A stretch of DNA of 33,246 nt from Chromera velia (lineage: Eukaryota > Sar > Chromeraceae). The DNA lies in NCBI GenBank assembly GCA_018398765.1, contig JAHBMJ010000943.1, positions 5,001 through 38,246 of the forward strand. Reading direction: 5' to 3'. The notes under the pieces were generated by a model. It had not been told where the DNA came from. It did no database searches and saw only the letters and a program-made list of their open reading frames with translations. The translations under genes and the position numbers were made by a program. The number at the start of each line of letters is the position of its first letter. Position 1 is the stretch's first letter. Below are positions 11,033-20,996 of the stretch, piece by piece.

Positions 11033-11330
11033 TGTTGTGTTCCGCCTGAACATGGCTCACACAAATCTCTCAACGGCTATGGCATGGCATTGCCCGACCT
11101 TGGTTGTGCGGGGGCTACGGTATTTATTCCATCCCTGACATGCGCATCAATATTTTATGCTCTGGAGGTTCCAATCATCCTCTTCTCTATCCGATGGTGT
11201 GATGATCTGTTCTTCTAGGTCCGAACTGACATCTTATCCAGGATTGTGATCTATAGATTCTGTCTTCCTGAAGCCGAGTCTAGACTGTTCTGGTATAGCA
11301 GCTAGCTCAGTGTAAGCTCAGTATATAACA
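11033..11330 (+). repeat. Right LTR
   Basis: This 298-bp direct repeat of 9422-9708 begins TGTTGTGTTCC and ends TATATAACA. Compared with the left copy it has a short duplicated CTCAGT-containing segment near its 3' end. Confidence 0.92.
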
Positions 11331-11431
11331 CCTCCTTTCTGATTCAGAACAACTTTCAAAATAAAAAGTAATTAAAAAAAAATAATTTCTGAACAGGTGG
11401 AGCACTTTTTTTTCAAAAAATAATATAACTT

Positions 11432-11647
11432 CTAAATTTGATCTACAAACTGTAACACATCCCACACTCCCCCTTCCAATGCATACTCAACGCGAACATA
11501 GAGCTGCATTCCCAGAACAATCGATGCCTTCCTGAAGTTGCTGCCTCGACCGCCGCTGCGCTTGAGATACTCCTTAATAACGTTCTTGTAGGTGTCGCCC
11601 TGACTTTCTGCTACACCTGCAATAACAGTAAAGAAGTAAAGTTTCAT
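11432..11647 (-). CDS. Small unidentified protein, 71 residues
   Basis: The frame runs from ATG 11647 to TAG at 11432. The start MKLYFFTVIAGVAES could be a short signal peptide, followed by a basic segment (KEYLKRSGGRG) and a hydrophobic C-terminal half. An alternative is that 11432-11616 is a 3' exon: an acceptor TTATTGCAG precedes 11616, and a donor TT|GTAAGA at 11659 would join it in phase to an upstream open segment through a 43-nt intron, but that segment lacks an ATG. The gene starts only 31 bp outside the inverted repeat at 11379-11400, so it may be a passenger of a larger mobile unit. No family is recognised. Confidence 0.35.
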   Translation of the reverse strand: MKLYFFTVIAGVAESQGDTYKNVIKEYLKRSGGRGSNFRKASIVLGMQLYVRVEYALEGGVWDVLQFVDQI

Positions 11648-11756
11648 GTTTTTTCTTACAATATCTGTGTGGTATCCTCAAGAGGCGTAGTAGAGACACT
11701 TCCGAGGAAGCGGTGAGGCGGTGAAGGAGCGACTGACTTTTTGGAAGGCCAAACAA

Positions 11757-14021
11757 TGCAAAGCCATAGTTTATCCTACTTTGCTCTCGCCAACATCTTA
11801 ACGACTGATTGCTGAGATGATCGACAAAGCTAGGAATAGATAAGAATAGTCAATACGTCAGACTGATGCATATCTGATGCGTACAAGAAGAGAAGAGAAG
11901 TCTCTATGTATCAGTCAATATGTTTTCTTGTTGGCACACGTTGGAGTGGAATGTGAGTTCACTGCATTGCTGGCTATGCTCATATTAATAGATTAATATA
12001 TCATACTCGTGACAGACTCACCGCAACAGCCTAGGCAACAGCCAACCAAGGCAACCGATATACATTTCTTCGTACAGAATCTGATTTGGCACTGCATTGA
12101 CCCTGTGTTTTTATGTCAGAGCGATGGCGTGTTAACAACCTTCTTTATTTACAGGTGTCTGACTGACCGTCTGTCTACAGATGCCGGGCAGGTAAGAGAT
12201 GAACCAAACCAATAATGGCCTCTCTATGGTCCTCAATCGCCCTCTAAACGCTCCAAGGCCTAACAACAGCGTCTGGCTGCACTGCAAAGTCGTTTTGCAT
12301 TGCTACAGCCACCATCTTGAAACCAGGATGGAGGAAGAATGAAGGAAAGAAGCTAAGAATGAAAGAAGAACGAGTATTGTACGTTTGGAAAGTGCTTGTA
12401 AAGCAGTTAGAATGGAGTTAAGTATTGCATGAATCCATATGTTGTTTTAGTCACAGTTATTAATACGAGGTACACTCTTCTTGTATTGTGGATTTGCTAT
12501 GCCGCGCGCGCTCCGTCTGATTTTAGTTCAGGATTCACTGGAGCCGTGTGCCAGTGTTCACTAATCATTCAGACTGACGAATGACAACGAAGATGATAGT
12601 TAAAAAAATACAAAGTCGATCATTATGCATATATGCAAACTACAATTCAAATGTTTTTTCACTTACATCATTATGCATGTATGCAAACTACAATTCAAAA
12701 TTGTAAGGGCTCAGTATAGGATTGCCCGCCGCCAGTCCCGCCGCCGCATGATAGTAAGATATGCAGCAAGGGTGCGCTCCGTACATTGAATTAATTCTGA
12801 GTGAGATCTGCGTTTGAATATAACAACAGACTGAATGACACAAGAGAAGTTTCTTCTCTCTGTCAGTTCTCTCTCTATAAAACTATGAGACCAAGTAAAT
12901 CTATGTCTATTGTCTATTAGAGTTCAACCACCTTTCAAAAATGTTTCTAAAAAAAAAAAAAACGAACGACTGACTGTTTCTTTCTAGGTACTGGGTAGCA
13001 ACACTGACACTCCACTCGACGTCATGATCCATGAACAATAAAAATCTTTGGAACAAATTCATGAAAGTTAAGCTGCGTTTAGCTACTGTAACATTTGCAA
13101 AACTCTCATGGCTCTTGAATACTACTAATAACTACCAACATATAACGGGTTTAACCAAGTTTGGGCAAGATTTTTTCTTATAATTTTCAGACTGTTTCAG
13201 ACTGTCTTTGAGTGGAAATAGACTGTTTCTCTGTTTTTCTTTGCATAAAGTTAAAATTTCATATTGTTAGACATATTTTGGTTCAGACTTTGAAAGTGTA
13301 TCTACTTAATGTTACACAATCTGACTTAAATTATCTAAGTCTGTGAATTGACTATGATTTTAAGATTTATTTTTTACCGCACCGCAAAAATTAAGTATCA
13401 AAAAGTATTTTTACGCTACTAAAGTTCTTGACTTCCAACATCTTGCCACCAAAAAATTGACAAAAGTTTATGAACTAAAACTTTTTGTGCACATAATTAA
13501 CTTTTATAGATTTAGTCAGCTAAAAGTCAGTCATGGACCAATCAGAAGTCGCACAAGAAAAACAATAGAAATCAAGCTCGATTTGGTTCCATTTCTATTA
13601 TATTTCTATCCAAGTCACTTTTCACTTCTTTTTACATTACTTTCCTACCAGTTTTCTAAAATTTTAAACATTTGATGTGGAATAAGTTTGATTTTGAATG
13701 TATATTATAAATTAAACTCATATAAATTCAACTCTTATATTTTTTTTGCTTTTCTATAGAGATATATCTAACTTTTAATTTCTAGATTTTTTAATTTCTA
13801 TCACTTTTCTCTCAGTTTTTTACCACTTTTCTGTCACTTTTCTACCAATTTTTCTATCAGTTTTCTATAACATTTTGACATGTCAGTGTTTGCAGCTAGG
13901 GTGCTAATAGGTGCTAAAAAAACCTATGCAGTCGAACCTCAAATCCAATATACCTCAAATGTGGTCAAATGTGGCCTTCGACTTCAAACCAAACCAAATC
14001 ATATCAAATCGAACCTGGTCA
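11757..14021. other. AT-rich intergenic DNA without a supported gene
   Basis: I find no coherent reading frame or exon chain. A 33-bp direct repeat occurs at 12619-12651 and 12667-12699 with one mismatch. From about 13000 to 13880 the DNA is very AT-rich, with a degenerate TTTCTATCACTTTT-like tandem texture near 13780-13870. A stretch around 13930-14015 has loosely repeated CAAATC/GAACC words just downstream of the minus-strand gene's stop codon, where its 3' UTR should lie. Confidence 0.6.
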
Positions 14022-14565
14022 CTAGTGCAGACCTGCAAACGTGTCCTCAAGCATTTTAAAAAGCTCGTCAGAACTTTGCACCTCTGCGCAGCTTTGCTCC
14101 ATCTGCGCGGGTGTGATGTTGTGTCTGGAGGTCTGCAAGCAAAAGAGAATTATCATGAATCGTTGTAACTACACGAAACGACCAACCATCCAACCAGTCG
14201 ATCCGTAAATCAACGGGCCGGCCATTCAGTCGATAAATATGTGTGCATCCAAAAAGAGATGTCTTCTTTGTTGTTTCATTGCGGCCGTCAACTTAGGCGC
14301 TGTCACTACCCTGCCGAAGAAAGATATCTTACAAGATTTCACCTGTGTGGGGAGCCTCTGGGAGATGCGTGGGGAAGTGGGTGGGTATAGAAAGATGGGT
14401 GGAAATTTAGAGAGAAAGACAACCGTTTTATTTCTGCTTTGACACCGGACTCTGTTTTGACACCGGCTCTGGTTATCTTGATGTGCTTGTCTATGTGCCT
14501 TCCTGTTTGCGGTGCCGCACGCGTTGAAGAATTTGCGTCAGAAATTTATACGTGCGTGTGCGTGC

Positions 14566-14600
<35 letters not shown>

Positions 14601-14619
14601 GGAGACACACACACACACA

Positions 14620-14697
<78 letters not shown>

Positions 14698-16578
14698 GAG
14701 TAAATGTGTGTGTGTGACAGAGAGAGACAGAGAAAACATGAAAGGCAAAGAGGCTAGGCAAAGAAGCTGACTGACAATCTCTGCGCACTTGCGCTCGATG
14801 TCTCCAGTCACCTCCACCTGCAGGTAGTGCCCCAGCATCGAAGCCATGGAGCTCCCGCAGAGGTACCCCAAGTGGAGTCTCTTGTTGATTCTGCCGGGCC
14901 GAATCAGCGCGGGGTCGAGCTTCTCCGGGTGGTTGCTCGTCATCACCAGAATACGACCGGGACTGCAACGCACACAGAGACACAAGGCATGATGCAGACA
15001 GGTACTTAAGTGAACAGGCCACAGAAGATAAAACCGACCAACACAGAAAGGAAACTCCTCTCGGATCCCCTAACCACGGCCAAATTGCGGGATGTGTAGC
15101 AACAAGGGCTGAAGGAAGGACGGTTGTGACGCTCCACAAAAATACGAAATGACAATCAAAAAAACATCCACTGGCAAACCGCACACATACACGTGCAAAC
15201 CGATGAAAGCTCATCCCTCCCGGTTAATTGTGGATGCGTGAGGAAAGAAATCACGAGATGCGAATAGACGGGTCAATCTCGAAATCATTTCACGCTCTTC
15301 TTGAGGAACTGCACTCCCAATAGTCGAGGCCATGCGTTTACTTTCATACAGAATTCTTTTTCATACAGAAAAAAATAAAAATAAAATAACTGCACTCCCA
15401 ATAGTCGAGGGAGGCCAAAACAATCAGTCAGTGTCCTATCACAATATTCGTACAAGAATGTCCAGAATGCATGAGTCTGACAATCAGCAGTTCCTTGTGT
15501 GTTGCTCTTTCTTATGCTCGAAACAGCTCACTTTCTCTTTTTCTCTGTTGCTCTCTTTCTACGCCACGCTCCAGAGACGAGTGCATTGAGTGAGTGAGTG
15601 AGTGAGTGAGTGAGTGAGTGAGTGAGTGAGTGATAGAGACTGACGCGTCGATGACTCCATCGAGGACGTTGAGAAGTCCGGAGAGGTTCAGTTTGTCGGG
15701 TTCGGGTTCCTCCAGAAGAGCCAACAAGGGGGTCTTTCCCTTCTCAGCTACACCCCCACCTTCTCCCTGCTGCTTCTCCTGCAGCTGCTGCAGCAATTGT
15801 TGCTTCAATTCCTCAGCCTCTTGCTCGGCCTGTCTTGCGGCCTCTTCTCTGAGCTCCACCTCCTTCTCCTTGTCTTTGTCCTCGGGGGGCACTTTCACGT
15901 TGACGTTCAGACCCAATTCCCCCATGGCCTTGTTCATGTCCTCCGACAGACTTTTCTGAACACCCCCAGAGACCTGTCTGCAAAAAAAAAAGCAAAGAAC
16001 ACTCATGAACGCACGACCACATTACAGTCAATTATTGGCGATGCAACAATCGTCATTTTTTCTGTATCGCCACACAATCGAAGGCCAAACAAGTACGAAA
16101 GAAAGTAAGAGGGCTGAGTAAAGATTCTTTGGGATGTCGACCGGCCACAGAATATCCCCCGTATGACTTTTTAGCAGATGGCAGCAATGAGATGTGCAAT
16201 GTCTTTTTCTACTCTTTCTGTTCTACGTCAACTCAGCTAGAGCAGGATGGAGACAAACTGACCTGTCCTCCTTCTCGTGTCCTCCCGAGGTCAGAGAGAT
16301 GTTCCTCATCACCCGGTTACTCAGAAGTCTTTCCTCGAGTTCCCCTTTCTCCTCCTCCTTACCTGCAGCCGACTCTTCAGGCCCCGTCAGCTTGGGACGT
16401 CGGGGGGCAGCAGAGGCCGCTGCCTGTCCGTAGCGTTCCTTCGCACCTCTGCAGAGCATCATGGTTAAGCAAGAGAGTTGTCAAGCAGCAGTTCCCTGCA
16501 TGATTTGCTTACCAACAAGCATCTACAGGTAGGGGAATGCATGCACCACGGAGAGAGAGAGGAGGAGAGGGGGAGAGA

Positions 16579-16609
<31 letters not shown>

Positions 16610-19600
16610 GCGCAGGTAGGCGGCAGGCGGACAGATGCACTCCGAGAGACACAGATGCGTGAGAGGAAAAAAGAGACAGGCAGACCGACACACAGAGGGG
16701 GAAAAAAGGCTGGCAGACCATTTCACTAGACTTTCCAACTCAAAAGAGAAGTGGGGACAGAAACGGGCTCTTGTCACGGTCATGATAGATTCCAAAGCTA
16801 AATGACGATCGAATCAAATTATTTCAAGGACTTCTGTAGACTGACGATCAGACAACAAGGCTGACTCACGCGCGTGCATAGACAACATCCGAAGCGCAGT
16901 CGACGTCTTCCATGACGAAGATGATGTCCTTGAAGTTCATTTTGATCGGCTCCTCCTGCAGATCATCGCAGAAGAAAGGACGGAGATTCAATGAAAGGGA
17001 GTGGAAAGCACACGCCTGCTACAATTTAGGGCCTTGGTGTTTGGTCTGGGGCGCTGCCTACTTCAAAAGAGCCCCTGAAATAGGATGTTCTTTCAATGTG
17101 CACGGATTGTGCAACATCGAGTGACGAGATAGTGCGTGACCCACCTCATTGTCCACCGCAAAGACGAGATCGAACATGATGTCCATCAGTTCCTGGTTGG
17201 TCTTGATCTTCTCAAGAGGAACTGCCACCACGTGCCGCTTGGTGTAGTGGGCGAGGCACTTGATCAAGGACGTCTTTCCGGTTCCTGCATCACGGAATGG
17301 AAAGAATTTAAGAAGAGAGGAAAGCCATCAAGGCAAATGAGCACCAAAGGACAAGCAGCGGACTCTGCATCGTACACATTGGGTAACTCTCAGAGAAGGA
17401 CTGAAAAGAAAAGAAGGAGACAGCGAGAACCTCTACCCTGAGAGCAAACTATTGTACAAAACACTTCAGATTTTGCCATGCTTCTCCTGATTCAGACCCT
17501 GGCTCCACTCCATCGGCCCTCCTCAGATCCAGAAGAGACCATTCAGGCAGACTCACCAGGAGGACCATCCAGAAGGAGACCGAGCTTGTCAGGGAATCCT
17601 GCAGGCATGCATGAGGACATGAGGACAATCAATCATTTGCAGTCACAGTCACTCAGCTAAGTTCAATACAGAATGGAGACTGCTCGGAAGGGAAACAAAA
17701 TCTACATTCAAAAACCCGACCGCCCGCAGACACTTTACGCAAGTTTCAAAAAAACGAGTGCCTTTGTGAGAAACTACAAAATCAGAAAAGAACATGCCCA
17801 CACAAAACCTCCAGTTGACTTTGATTCTCCTCTGTGTGAGTCACTCACAGGCCCAATGCCAACGGACCTTCAATTGCAAATTTCCCCTTCTTCTGAGTGA
17901 AGTCGTCAATGAGAGAGAGGAGGGGTTCCTTCTCCGGAAAGAAGAGAGACCCGAATGTTTTGGCATCAGACAGCACGTACCTGCACGAAAATCATCGGTT
18001 GTTCAGATTTCTCTGGGAGCTTATGTGGGACATTCTAACTTTCAACATTCAGCAAGCGCGAGTCATAAGAGAGAGGTAAACTTAGGAGGGAAACGGCAAA
18101 ACGGAGGGGCACTGGCACAAAGCGAGGAAACCCATGAGAAAGCACGGAGGCGGAAAAACCGAGATGACAACCACACGCCGAGACAGGACATGCAGAGGCA
18201 CACCTCTTGTAGGGCCTCGCTTGGATCTTCCCCGCTTCCTCATCGTCTTTGTCGGCGGCAATCTTCTTCTTCTGGACCAGCATCTGGTAGAGGTACCTGA
18301 GCGGGAACGTGGAGGCAGGGAGGGAAGGAGTTTTTCGGAGGACTTCAATTTGGATCTTTGGGCAACCTCCCACGACCAGCAGCACGCCANNNNNNNCCCC
18401 CCAAAACACACGCACGCACGCACGCACGCACGCACGCACACACGTTTCCCCCCCCTTGACCTGCTTGTGTCCACTTCCGAAGCCTTCAGTTCCTTGTACC
18501 ACGAGAAGGCCTCCTCAATGAAAGCGTCCACGTTGGCCTTTGCACTGCTTCCAGAAGCCTTCAACTCATAAACTTTCGTCTTCACCTGCATATCGGAAGG
18601 ATAGCAAGGAGAGTGAAGAAATTCGCGCAGATCTAGACACAGATTAGATGAAAGAAATTTCAATTGCTCACATGGACAAAACCAATCGCGGTCTTCATGG
18701 TGAATCGATAAGATGGAATGCAGACCGGGATGAACGGCTGTGAGTCAGAAGAAAAATACGAAGACTGAAAGAAAGAAAGAAAGCCACATTCAATAAAGTG
18801 CTAATGAATGCCCAAACGGGGTGTTGTCGAGGCAGCTTGATTGTTGGGTCAGAAACAGTTCTTCCTTCATCAAACTGGATTCACGTACCGTCTGCACGTT
18901 GTTGCCTCCTCCCTCTTCCTGCGAGTCCATATACTGCTTGAACCATATGTGCCTCTTCTTGTCAATCAGAACCCAAGTGTCCTCTGCAGGAAGTCGGTTG
19001 ACCACATAAGCTGCCAGCTGCTTGGCAGAACCACTGAAGCGGGAGTCTCCCCAATTGTCTGTCTCCTGTGCCATGCTCTTCATCTGCACCAGACTGCACT
19101 CTGCAGAGGTAAAGTTGGGCTTCAGCGTCTCCTGGATGTACAGTCTGATGGCCTTCTGCAAAATGTTGTTGCGGTCGGCTCCCGTCTCGTCGTCGTTGTT
19201 CCCCCCCCCCCAGTACCATCTGTATCTCCCTCTGCAGGGGGGGCATGCATGTAGGGAACACTTCTGTGTGGGGTTTTAGATCGGCCGATTTCTTCCATGA
19301 ACATCATCCGGATCTATTGACCGAATACAACACGCACAGAAATCCTCCCGCTGCTTCCCTAGTCGCTGAAGCACCCACGCATTCCTTCACAGAGAGAAGA
19401 GAAAGAAACTTTGAGAAAGAATGAAAGGGTTCAGCTGACACACCGACCCTGTCTGATATGAGATCGTCCTCACGTAACTGTTCCCCAAAGGCTTGAAGTA
19501 CTTCTTCAGGAACGCAAAAATTGCTTCAGATTGGTTTCCTCTGAACACAACCTGCAGGCAGGAACGCAAGAATTGCTTCAGATTGGTTTCCTCTGAACAC

Positions 19601-20402
19601 AACCTGCAGGCAGGAACAAGTGCGTCAAGTACGAATGAAATAAGCACAAACGCATACGGACCCACATAGTTCTTCATGGGCACTTTTGACACCTACGTAT
19701 CTTTAGATTTTCGGACGTGTACCAGCACGAGCAGGCTGTCAGTTGCATACGAATCCGCGCTGAGTGCATCAGATTGAGCGTGGAATGCCATGCCATGCCG
19801 GCAGTTTCCTCAGTACCCCAAGATCCAGGGCTATGTCTGGCGCTTTGGCCGTCTCAGAGGCACAAGGGAAATATTGAAGGCCGTCATTGGTTGGTTATGA
19901 GAGAATCGGAGCGTACAACTCGCAATCCCGATCTCCCTTCCTCCCGACCGACCGACCTGAATGATCAACGGGATCAGCATGCAGATCATTACCTGCATCC
20001 ACAAATGTACTCACACAAGAAGGAAGAAGGATGAAAAAAGTGATCAAGCAAGCAAGCGAACGGCCCCTCAGTGGCATGACCCTGTCTTCAGAAGCAGTGC
20101 AAGGTCTGGATCAGAGGAAGCGGGCGACACCCGACTGACAAAAAGAACACATTTCCATCAACACAGAACGTTCCATACAGAAAGACAACCATCCACATGC
20201 CCAATCAATGGGGCGGGAAGATGGACGCAGAGGCACTTGGCAATGCATGCGTACTCGTATGCTATTCCCATCTCTTGTTGATGCCCGACGTACGCACATC
20301 AAAGATGATATTGCCGGTCCGAAACGCGTTGAGCATTCCGACATTCAGGCTGTGGTCGATGTTCGACATCAGATTCTCGTTGAATATCGAGTTGCCGCTC
20401 AT
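14022..20402 (-). CDS. BCS1-like mitochondrial AAA ATPase (intact, 15 exons)
   Basis: Exons, start to stop: 20402-20298, 19992-19957, 19551-19448, 19231-18889, 18737-18672, 18585-18461, 18296-18204, 17980-17868, 17598-17557, 17284-17145, 16955-16870, 16448-16263, 15977-15645, 14962-14776, 14132-14022. All introns are GT-AG, all phases agree, and the sum is 2070 nt or 689 residues ending TAG. Domains: a membrane segment at about residues 31-52 (exon 2 is wholly hydrophobic), a BCS1-type N-terminal region to about 320, Walker A GPPGTGKTS at 340-348, Walker B IIFVMEDVD at 400-408, SGLLNVLDG near 578, and sensor-1 Asn 601 with the RPGR arginines 612 and 615. BCS1 proteins sit in the mitochondrial inner membrane and translocate the folded Rieske Fe-S protein during complex III assembly; that role is inferred by family. 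The protein is longer than a typical BCS1 of 420-460 residues, mainly from about 150 charged residues in exons 12-13. Start: the only ATG in frame before a well-formed exon 1. Confidence 0.9.
14549..14702. repeat. Compound (GT)(GA)(AC)(AG) microsatellite in intron 14
   Basis: Four adjoining dinucleotide tracts fill part of the intron between exons 14 and 15 of the BCS1-like gene. They create long Thr-His and Arg-Glu frames that are not genes. Confidence 0.9.
15587..15633. repeat. (GAGT)n microsatellite in intron 13
   Basis: About eleven GAGT units lie some 10 bp inside the donor site of exon 13 of the minus-strand BCS1-like gene. Confidence 0.9.
16581..16610 (+). repeat. Run of 30 G residues in intron 11
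   Basis: This is an unbroken 30-base G homopolymer, preceded by a GA-rich tract. It lies in the intron between exons 11 and 12 of the BCS1-like gene, so its RNA copy is C30. Its exact length is uncertain, as such runs are often miscalled. Confidence 0.9.
17285..17556 (-). other. Intron 9 of the BCS1-like gene, conserved with paralogue
   Basis: This is the counterpart of 1937-2201. The whole intron aligns between the two genes, unlike introns 8, 10, 11 and 12. Of about 18 transition differences I counted by eye, about 15 have A or T in the pseudogene and G or C here. Confidence 0.8.
18390..18396. other. Assembly gap of 7 N
   Basis: Seven ambiguous bases lie in intron 6 of the BCS1-like gene, beside a CGCA-repeat and C-rich stretch. 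They do not affect the protein model. Confidence 0.99.
18409..18443. repeat. (CGCA)n microsatellite in intron 6
   Basis: This is a tetranucleotide repeat next to the N gap. It probably caused the gap. Confidence 0.9.
19508..19611. repeat. 52-bp tandem duplication covering an exon-3 acceptor
   Basis: Units 19508-19559 and 19560-19611 are almost identical, with one visible substitution. Read on the minus strand, each unit carries CCTGCAG followed by the first part of exon 3 (VVFRGNQSEA). The gene therefore has two identical 3' splice sites 52 nt apart. Only the inner one (exon start 19551) keeps the frame, because 52 is not a multiple of 3. Confidence 0.93.
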
Positions 20403-20996
20403 GGTGACGAAGGAAGGACGACTGGTTGGGTTTGTGGGTCGCTCTTTCCTTGTAGTGTAGAAGAGAAGAGATACCGACAGATCACTCAAGACAGCGGTAT
20501 TCGGGTATCGGCTCCTTTTGAGTAATCGTCGACCTATCTTTTGCTTGGCACGTATGGAACCTCAGTGAACTGGAACACCAGGCTAGTCGCACACCGGTCA
20601 GACAAAGAGAGAGAAAGGTCAGACAATCGATCAACGATCAAACACGCACGACTCGCGCCATGCCTGCATGCCTGCATGCCTCGCGGTTGCATGGCTGCGC
20701 ATATGCTGCGCATGCATGGCCGGCCGATTTTGACCGCGCATGCACTGCACTTTGGCGAGCTCTGCGAATGTGCAGCCCGCGCGCCGCCCCCCGCCCCCCG
20801 CCGCCCGCCACCCGCCGCCCATTCATGCACCACCCGCCATCCACCGCCTGCCACCCACCGCCCACCATCCTGGCATTCAACACCAACGAATCAATCTAAA
20901 TCAACCAATTAATTTAGATGTAAAGGGATCCCCTTATTATACAGCGTGTCATTGCGGCAGACAGAGTACACACACCATAACTATGCATATTTACTT
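20403..20996. promoter_or_regulatory. Upstream region of the BCS1-like gene with C-rich tract
   Basis: This lies directly upstream of the proposed start at 20402. It contains three ATGCCTGC-like units near 20658-20685 and a CCGCC/CCACC-rich tract at about 20767-20873. I cannot point to a TATA box or a transcription start. Calling it a promoter rests on position alone; the frames in the C-rich tract are low-complexity artefacts. Confidence 0.3.

Larger units (their letters stand above)
9422..11330 (+). mobile_element. Compact LTR retrotransposon (1.9 kb), nested
   Basis: Direct repeats at 9422-9708 (287 bp) and 11033-11330 (298 bp) both begin TGTTGT and end ACA, as LTRs do. The right copy has an 11-bp internal duplication near its end. 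The element is flanked on both sides by CCTCC (9417-9421 and 11331-11335), a 5-bp target-site duplication. A primer-binding site follows the left LTR directly, and a polypurine tract precedes the right LTR. The internal region is only about 1.3 kb. It contains one gag-like remnant and no protease, reverse transcriptase or integrase that I can find. It must have been moved by enzymes from another element. Confidence 0.92.
8609..11400. mobile_element. Element bounded by 22-bp terminal inverted repeats
   Basis: Positions 8609-8630 begin CCACCTGTTCAGAAAT and are the exact reverse complement of 11379-11400. Twenty-two identical bases in inverted orientation 2.8 kb apart is not expected by chance. 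Removing the nested LTR retrotransposon and one target-site copy (1914 bp) leaves about 878 bp, the size of a non-autonomous DNA transposon. I find no transposase. A clean target-site duplication is not visible: the left flank is GACTA and the right flank AGCAC. The region 8631-9421 holds no supported gene; a GC-richer patch at about 9060-9200 stands out from its AT-rich surroundings. Confidence 0.55.
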
